The notes under the pieces: generated by a model
The model's input: only the letters and a program-made list of their open reading frames with translations
Told to the model about the DNA's origin: nothing
The model's database searches: none
Assembly (NCBI GenBank): GCA_002633005.1
Contig: NMRA01000658.1
Coordinates: 80,378 to 144,377 of the forward strand
Direction of reading: 5' to 3'
DNA: 64,000 nucleotides
Origin: Phoronis australis
Taxonomy: Eukaryota; Phoronida; Phoronidae
Made by a program: the position numbers and the translations under genes
In this document: positions 56,720-64,000 of the stretch, in pieces
Numbering within the stretch: the first letter of the stretch is position 1
Layout of the letters: each line of letters begins with the position of its first letter

Positions 56720-57299
56720 GCAAACTCAATGTTGATCTATAGAATAGTTATGGACAGTGACTACGCCATATAATAGCCGGAGCAATTTAGATCTAAATAG
56801 TGACTTTTAAATTACATTGACATAGAAGCAAAGGAGGTCTCATTTTGGTGAGGCACCTCAGTTAGACATTTGAGTTATAGATGAACGTGTTCATTTAATG
56901 TGCTTTCAAAAGAATCGGCACTCCTCAAGCTTGAGCAGCACATACTGTATCAAATAGTTTACAAACATTTCAAAAATTTACAGTGTAATTTTAAAATTGC
57001 ATGGATTGAGTTATCAGTTAAGTTCTATATTGATTTATGTTTTCTTATCCTCACACAGTGGGGCTCAAAACATTTTATCAGCAGTATTTTTTCAGTTGTC
57101 AAAATAAATATTTTTTCTACAAAAATGAGCTAGCAGCAACCACAAAGGCGATAAAATAGGGTGCATTTAATCTAGTTACGTACTTTTTTATTACATTTCC
57201 ACATAACATAAGTATTTCATTCAGATGTTCAGTCCAACTTGTGTGATCTTTGTATAAACAAATGTGAAAGTCCAATGTAAACAACAGCAACGCAATGCT

Positions 57300-58400
57300 T
57301 GACAATAATAAAAATGGCCACTAGGTGGTGTAGAATAGTCCTTGAAGAATTAGTTGCCATCTTATTACTATTCACGTACTGTAGGAATACAAATGTCATA
57401 TTTCAGAAAGCTGTTGTCACATCTGGCAGAATGTACCACTCGCCGCATTCATAGAAAAACACTTGCAAAATTTAACAAAAAAGTCATGTAGGAGATACGG
57501 CTGCAAACAAAAAAAACTGCCACTAGGGGGTGTCGCAGTAGTAGGAACCGACCGAAAATCACCATCAGCTGTGTTCTTCTCAGCTGGAAGTCATAGATCT
57601 GCCGATTTTAATGACGATCTTTGGAGTGGTTTGGCAAATCTGCCACTAGAGAAATGGATGCAAAGACAGATTCATAAATAATGAAATATAATGTGGTCAC
57701 AAGGTAGTGCAGAATATGACGAATCTATCCAAATATTGTCTCTTTAATACAAACCAATTTTCAAAATTTTGTGAAAATCTGTCCAGGTACTCTGAAGATA
57801 GAGGTAAATGTAAAAAATAAAATTGCCAGTAAGGCACAGTGATGTGCATTATTTGTTTTCACATTCATAAGAGAACACTTGCAAACTTTGCAAAGATCTT
57901 CCAAGGATGTACTAGTAAGGAGACGCAAAAATGAAATTACCAAGGGATGCCACAGAAGTCGGGTTCTTCTGTAAATCAACTTGAACATCTGTTTAGAAGT
58001 CACCTCAGCAGAAACACATTTGCCAATCTTCAAGCTGGTTGTTAAGTACTAGCCGAGGGGCAGACGCCAAAAACAGACTCAAAAATAATAAAAATGGCCA
58101 CCAGGTGGCAGAGAAAATATTGAATCTGTCAAGAAGTGTGCAGGCGAAGCTGGTTCTTTAATAAAAACATATTTGCCACGTGTCACGTAAATCCACCAGA
58201 TACCAAGGGAAATAAAAAATAAAATTGTCAGTAGGGGCAGGCAGTAGTCCGATTAGTCTGAAAATCGCTGTCAACTGTCGTCAGCTTCATAGGAACACGT
58301 CTACCAACTACCAAGTCTCATTAAGATTCTGCTGAAATACAGCAGCGTATGTCCCGATATGACCACAATATGCACCCACATATTAGTATGTATGGTGTCT
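57300..58400. repeat. Decayed array of CTAGGGGG-core repeats
   Basis: Cores such as AAATGGCCACTAGGTGGTG (57312), TGCCACTAGGGGGTGTCGC (57520), and variants near 57690, 57825, 57935, 58092 and 58222 are each followed by a GAATCTGTC or CCGA-AAATC block. The array ends with CACAATATGCACCCACATAT, similar to the end of the 16.9-18.2 and 27.2-kb arrays. Confidence 0.68.
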
Positions 58401-58670
58401 CACCAATTTAAAACACGGGCAGGCGGACGCACAGGTGAAATCCTATTTCCTCATTTTTACATGAATGATGTGCTAAAATAATGTGGAGCAGTATTCAATC
58501 TGTGTACCACAGCTACCAAGAGAAAATAATTTGAAAAAGTGTGTCCATGTACAACAATTTTTGAAGTTATTGAAAATGAAAGTATTTTTGACTGAATTTG
58601 GTGAGATTTCGGTGGGTGCATAAAATAGAAAATTTGTCAGTCCAAAAACAGTACTAGTAGTTCATTCTGG

Positions 58671-58917
58671 GGCCTGTTCCAAGAAACTGACTTAAGTTCA
58701 TTTTTGACTTAAGTCTAAGATTTGTCTTAACTTCCGAACTTTGAAACTTCCACATTTGAAAAGTTGGTCAAAATTAAGACAAAACTTAGGTCATACACAT
58801 AAGTCAAACTTAAGATCTTTTTCTTCATTTGGTTTTGAGACAAATTCAACTTTTATTTTAAAATTTACTAAAATTTAAGATTTGTCTTAGCTAAGTCAGT
58901 TTTGTTGGAACGGGCAC
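58671..58917. mobile_element. Short MITE with terminal inverted repeats
   Basis: The left end GGCCTGTTCCAAGAAACTGA and the reverse complement of the right end (GTGCCCGTTCCAACAAAACTGA, written here only to its core GTTCCAA-AAACTGACTTA) match over about 25 bases. CTGG lies directly outside both ends (58667-58670 and 58918-58921). About 247 bp, no coding capacity. Superfamily uncertain; PIF/Harbinger-like termini are one option. Confidence 0.65.
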
Positions 58918-59277
58918 CTGGTCTTTACCACTCATCAATTTCAGCCATGGTCTCGTGGGTTTTTGAAAACCTGCACAAAGGCAAGGTTTGAATTGAAATG
59001 CCCGAGGCAAATCTGGAGCATAATGTGTGCTAGCCTCAGTTGGAATTTTGTTTTTGAAAAAGCAAACAACTAAAAAATCTGCACCGCTGTAGACGGGTTA
59101 CCAAACAGCACCATACTAGTTTGCCGAAATATGATATTTGATCATTTCCATTTGAAAACTATGGTGGTGTCTGGTAAAAATAACAAATCAGTAAACAATG
59201 GAAAATCGTGATTACTAGTGCCTGTGTTCAAAATGTGAGCCTCCAGGGATGATAAAGCAAAGGTGACGTATATTGAA

Positions 59278-60604
59278 CAGGGCTCAACACTAACGGTTGC
59301 CCGATTGCCCGTGTACATGTAGATTTTGCATCGGGCAAGTGGAATTTGAAAAGTACTTGCCCGATGGGCAAGTTAAAAAACTGGCCGCATAGGCAAGTAG
59401 ATCCTAAGATTGTATGCTCGACATTTGCTCCAAAGTAACGAAACCCGACACAAGCCTAAAAACCGTCGAAAAAGCCCCTGTGGCCGTCAAAGAAACTCCC
59501 GTCTTCGAATGAGCACCGAAAGGAAAATAGAACGAGTGTGATGCAGCGTGCACAGATAATGTCCGCGGTCAAATCCTTTCGATTCTCTGAACGTGCCCTG
59601 CAGTTTCTGAATAAGTTGTCACGTGATACTACTGATCGTCTGCACTCTGGCAAAACATCCAAACATGGAAGCAGTCCAGGCCTGGACGGCATTGGTTTAG
59701 TTGCTAAAAAACGAGTTCAGGAAGAATCAAAGCAACAATATGAAACGAAAAGAGTGCGGGGATGGGTTCCGTCATGGGAAATTAGGTTTCCTGGCCTGCG
59801 GGACAGTGAACAAGGGATGACATGTGATTTTTGCCGGCATTTACCCATGTACAGCTGGAAGCACCGCGTTCGTCGGCGGATGTAAGTCATACAGATAAGC
59901 GCAAAGGTTAAAAAGTGAATGATTGACCACATATTTTCTAAACTACACAGCAGTTTTAAAGGCCTGGTATTTATTCAGGGGGAATTCTAAAGGAAATTCT
60001 TATGAATTCCCGTCTCCCGGTGGCGACTCCCGACTGAAGAGGAATACGGTCGTCAGGATTGTCGGTCTGAAGGGTGACTCTTTCGCGGTCTATCTATTTT
60101 TCAAAAATGTAATTATTTATTGAAAATAAAAGTATATGTGGCATTTTTTTGTTAAAATTTGATTTCAATTTAATACAAGGTACCGATGACCAAAACTGTG
60201 TAAGATTTATACGGATAGCAAAAATTCTAATTCAGGTTAAGCAACAACTCAAGTTTAATGCATGTGTGTAGAGTTCATGTCCTAGCTCATTTCGGCGCCT
60301 GTGAACGTGAGACAATGGTTCAGGTACCATAGTTACTCTTCTAATTTGTCTCTCTAGTGTTTTGACACACCTTATAAATAAATGTTCTATAAGAAGAATC
60401 GTTAACAAATAGCAACTCGTGTATAGCATGCACGACACAAGACGGGAGGCTCGGCACAGGCAGCCCTACGGTAACACATTACCTAGGTGTGCACATGCAC
60501 GGTGCTATTTGGGATTGTACTAGGGGCAAGTGAATTTGTTGTTCGGGCAAGTAAAAATTTCAACTACTTGCCCTTCGGGCTTATAAAATTAATGTTGAGC
60601 CCTG
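59278..60604 (+). mobile_element. hAT-type DNA transposon, internally deleted
   Basis: The left end CAGGGCTCAACACTAACGG is matched by the inverted right end CAGGGCTCAACATTAA. Sub-terminal CGGGCAAGT and CTTGCCCG motifs recur near both ends. ATTGAA directly flanks both sides (59272-59277 and 60605-60610), consistent with a worn 8-bp duplication. It encloses a transposase fragment at 59538-59885. CAGGGCTC-A-ATTAA ends are characteristic of one hAT group. Confidence 0.78.
59538..59885 (+). pseudogene. hAT transposase N-terminal fragment (zinc-finger part only)
   Basis: 115 residues. The last third reads KRVRGWVPSWEIRFPGL then MTCDFCRHLP, the pattern of the N-terminal BED/TTF-type zinc finger of hAT transposases (W-x4-FPWL followed by MxCxxC). 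The frame ends soon after, before the paired His/Cys, and no RNase H-like catalytic domain or hAT dimerisation domain follows inside the element. The upstream portion is Ser/Lys-rich. Probably a deletion derivative; splicing of a further exon inside the element cannot be excluded. Confidence 0.65.
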
Positions 60605-60916
60605 ATTGAAGAATAACCACAGACACATACTGGGCATGGCATCTAGTGTTCCAAGGGAGGACCAACAACAATGTCCGAAGGATAAACAAACGAGACCACT
60701 CTAACCGAGCAACTTGAAGAATTAATTAAATGCGCTCCTGTCTGCACAGCAAGCAGTATCCTATGCGTTTATTAATCTGAAAATGGCCATGCACAAAGTG
60801 GAGCCCATACAAAAATGGAATAGAAATGTCTTTGACAAATTTTATGAAAATCTTCCCAGGAACTCCTAATATGTGAGGCAAACTTAAAAAATAGGAATGC
60901 CAAACGAAGCATGTAA

Positions 60917-61320
60917 CAGTAGTCAGACCCATCTGAAAGAAGTTGTCATCTGCTGCCACTTTCGAAGGAATGCATTTGTCATATTTCTGAAAGATACTGA
61001 AAGGGGTTTAAGTAGCTATAGATGCAAAAAACAAAATTGCCAGAAGGGGGGTGGGGGGGCTACAGTAGTTCCTCTATGCGCTTAAAGTACCTCTAGTAAT
61101 GTTTAAAAACCATCGAAGACCAGTAGTCAGACCAACCTGAAAAAGAAGTTGTCATCTGTTGCCACTTTCAAAGGAATGCATTTATCATGTTTCTCCAAGA
61201 CCCTGGTTTAAGAGATGTACAGCTGTGGATGGAAAAAAAAATTGCCAGAAGGGGGGCTACAGTAGTTCAACCCTCTATGCGCTTAAAGTACTTCTAGCAA
61301 TGTTTAAAAACCATTGAAGT
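60917..61320. repeat. Tandem duplication of about 200 bp with AGAAGGGGGG core
   Basis: Two copies (about 60917-61117 and 61118-61320) share AGTAGTCAGACC, GAAGTTGTCATCTG, GCCACTTTC-AAGGAATGCA, ATTGCCAGAAGGGGGG, CTACAGTAGTT and TATGCGCTTAAAGTAC. A member of the same CTAG/GGGG-core family seen elsewhere in the window. Confidence 0.82.
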
Positions 61321-62050
61321 CACATTGCTAGATTAAAATTAGTGTGTAGCATAATTTGGTGAAAAGCTTGCAGCATATGAATGCCCTATGGGAGCATCAT
61401 CGTCTCTATTAACAAAATCATGCAGGTTCCAAAATTGGGAGAATTTCACTATCGGGGGGAATTTGAGGGGCTTTAGGCTGCATCAAATCTCCGATCAGGA
61501 GAATTTGCTTTCATTTACTCGAAAATTAATTTTGCTGTTCCCAGAAAAATTGATTTGGTCAATGGTGAATTATGGTTCGAAAGGACATTTTAAAAAGTTT
61601 TGGAAGGTTTGTTGTTATTTGGTTTGGTTGTACAGTGTTGTTTATTATCCAATATGCTTGTTGATTTACAGTACTGTCATGTAATTGCTGAACAGAATGT
61701 TAAACCAAATCGACCTATTTAATTTTTAAACACTGCGGTCAATCCTTTTTCGCACTCTATTCAATGGAGCCAAACTTGAATTTACCTGACTGACAAACTT
61801 TCCCCAGTATAACAATGTGAAATTCATTCCCCCAATTGGGAGAATATCTCCAGACCGTAAGAAATTATTTTCTCCCACTCAGGAGAAATTCTGCAAAGTA
61901 GAAACAGTGGCATTGTCTAATTTATCACACGGATAGGTGACAGCCAGAGCATTGTTTTATTTTAGAAAAGTGAATGGGATAGTCCTTGATAATGTCTTGT
62001 GAAACATACTTAAGATGAATCATGTGAGCCTCATTTTAGCTACTCGCTAA

Positions 62051-62170
62051 CGGGCAATTGCCTATTAGCTGAATGGTTAGCACGTTCACCGGTTTTATCG
62101 GGGTCGCTGGTTCCATTTCATGACCAGGTAATTTCTGTTATTACAATTGGCGTAATTGGCAAACGGATAA
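62051..62170 (+). repeat. tRNA-derived SINE head
   Basis: GCAATTGCCTAT precedes TAGCTGAATGGTTAGCACG, a good pol III A box. GGTTCCATTTC, a fair B box, lies about 40 bases further on. The spacing is tRNA-like, but no complete cloverleaf or CCA-proximal stem is seen. A related copy lies at about 63140. Confidence 0.62.
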
Positions 62171-63139
62171 TATACCTATGAAGCACTAAACCCTCCCTGG
62201 GACCTCAGACAACAAGGCTGATGGTGATCCTAGACCAGAAGTCGAGGACCTTAATGCGAAATAACACTGGGGTTCATCTGCCAGGCAGCCATCCAGGTGA
62301 CGTAAAAATCCAGTAGAATCTTGTGACGTTCCTTGTGTTCACTCACCAGGTGGCGTGCTTGTTCATAAGAAAAACGCAGACGTTGAAAGGCACTGGTGAG
62401 ATATAGCGTTCCCTGACATAGATATTAGTAAAAAGATTCGCGACTCATAACATGTCTGAATTATTTTGTGAACGTTTTAAATGACATGACAGAGAACAGT
62501 ATACGTATTTTATTTTTACAAGTCCTAAAAACTCCAAAAAATCAAGCAATTCGACTCATTACTTTACCAAATCTTGAAACGAGGGAACGACCGTCTCGTA
62601 ATTTTACCGGAAGTTTGCTATCCTGCGTGTGCAGCGCCCTCTCATCGTTAGTGCTTATGTCCCGTGGTCCGCAACATGCGCAACGCGCTCTAACGGGAGT
62701 TGGCAGTCCTTATCTATACTCTATAGTCTATGATTTAGAGAACCATGTAATCGCTGAATAAGGGGCCCATTACTTAGTCATTAGTGGACGAAACTGGTTC
62801 TCTGTTATTGTACGGTTCCCCGTTAGTTATTGTGCAGATTATAGATGGCGCTAGCTTTGGTTTGATCCTGTTTTGCCGCTAGGGTCGTTGTGTTTTTGAG
62901 TTTTCGAACGTTCGGCTGACAAGACGTCGGTTTCATTGAGCCAGTCGCTAGAACCCGAAATAGTGTTTACATTGAGGGTGTACTCAGTTTGGGGTCTGAC
63001 TTGGTTGACCTTTGAACTCTCTGAATATGAAATAAAGAAACCTCAGACTAAGTGCGTTTGACCCTTACAGTTATATCCGACCAGCAGTGCCATGTTGTGA
63101 AACGTGCTTCCGCTGAATCTTGAGCTTCTTAATTCTAAC

Positions 63140-63215
63140 AGGCAATTGTCTATATGGTTAGCACACTCGCCAGTTTTATTGGTGTCACTGATTCGATTCT
63201 CGACTATATTTCTAA
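63140..63215 (+). repeat. tRNA-derived SINE head, second copy
   Basis: GGCAATTGTCTATATGGTTA then GCACACTCG and a B box-like GATTCGATTCTC repeat the order of the 62.05-kb copy. It has more substitutions in the A box. Probably a decayed SINE. Confidence 0.55.
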
Positions 63216-64000
63216 ATTCTACACTCTGTACGTTTTAAACTTTAAGTGTTGGCCCCAAAACTGCGTTTGGTATCCTTGTAAACATCAATACTGTCACAGC
63301 AAAAGATGCAGTTATTTATTCTTCTCACGGAATCTGAAACTGCACAAATGTTGTTCTAACAATCACATTCAAAATTAGACAGTGACCACCGTCTCTACCT
63401 GGGGCTGGGTGGTCAGGGGTCACTGTCTTAACTCTCAGTCACTCACAATCACAGGCGCTTGGGTTTATCGCAAATGACGTCACAATATATATATAAGAAA
63501 ACATAAAGGTTGGACACTCGAAATCTGTTTGCTCAGAATTTTCTACTCAAATGTGCATGGAACTCCTCGAAACTAGCATCGGACAACTCTTAGACTACCT
63601 TCTTTCATTTGATCTCTTCAAATTGCCTTCGAGTGGTGATTTGGAGACAAAAATGCCAAAAGAATGCCAAAATCACAAATTCAAGGACCTGATTCCGTGA
63701 TGTCATGGCAGACGGTCTTCGCACATCCGGGTTTTGACCGACGCTCTCGAGCTAAATCCGAAAGTCTAATTTCGCGCGGCTTTCGCCGTCAATCCATCGA
63801 CTACTTGATCATGAGAAGCAGAGAGCACTTTATTGCCAAATAAATGTAATTACTCACATATTTGTGTCAAATATAAATTATCCTGATACAGTATTGATAT
63901 GCGAAGTTTTTTGTGTACTGTGATTTCTTATGAAGGTTTTATTTTTGGCCAAAACCATTGAGTTAACTCGTCGGCCACGCGCATTGTAATACTTGCACGG

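Larger units (their letters stand above)
56720..64000. other. Non-coding tail of the window
   Basis: No intact gene supported. Contains decayed CTAGGGGG-core repeats (57300-58400 and 60900-61320), a small MITE (58671-58917), a hAT element with a transposase fragment (59278-60604) and two tRNA-derived SINE heads (near 62.06 and 63.14 kb). Short open frames outside the hAT element show no domain character. Confidence 0.55.

Noticed and set aside
62468-62761. A 97-residue gene
   Set aside because: No recognisable domain or splice context; the region lies between two SINE heads.

Overview
The window looks like nuclear DNA from an invertebrate animal. Its genes are sparse and intron-bearing with GT-AG splice sites. 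It also holds an intronless rhodopsin-type GPCR, a metazoan cell-cycle gene (BORA), many minisatellites, two Ty3/gypsy LTR retrotransposons and several families of short non-autonomous DNA transposons. The repeat style and the single-exon GPCR would fit a marine deuterostome (hemichordate, cephalochordate or echinoderm), but the sequence alone does not settle this. The window has one assembly gap (about 694 N near 52.1-52.8 kb) and a few single N calls.

Layout. 0.47-1.49 kb (+): intact rhodopsin-family GPCR. 1.5-8.2 kb: non-coding, with hAT-like MITEs and a 53-bp tandem repeat. 8.20-12.49 kb (-): complete but decayed Ty3/gypsy element with LTRs, PPT and a 5-bp target duplication. 12.5-18.4 kb: non-coding repeats. 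18.42-41.98 kb (-): the BORA (aurora borealis) gene, rebuilt here as eight phase-consistent coding exons giving 706 codons plus stop. Its introns carry a structurally intact Ty3/gypsy element (29.3-33.4 kb, identical 113-bp LTRs, one 1259-residue gag-pol frame), a 1.2-kb minisatellite, a 33-bp minisatellite and mosaic repeats. 42.6-44.8 kb: a very long inverted repeat. 46.49-47.28 kb and 55.59-56.72 kb (+): two paralogous multi-pass membrane proteins of a family I do not recognise, about 8 kb apart with four short tandem arrays between them. 57-64 kb: decayed repeats, a small MITE, a hAT transposon with a transposase fragment, and two tRNA-derived SINE heads.

Function. BORA is the Aurora A/PLK1 mitotic-entry cofactor. 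The GPCR and the two membrane proteins are probably cell-surface or membrane-embedded proteins, but ligand and role cannot be read from the sequence. The genes do not form a pathway. The best candidate for something undescribed is the paired membrane-protein family with its shared RSxPSNGL, S-(I/V)-FAG and DCPxN signatures.
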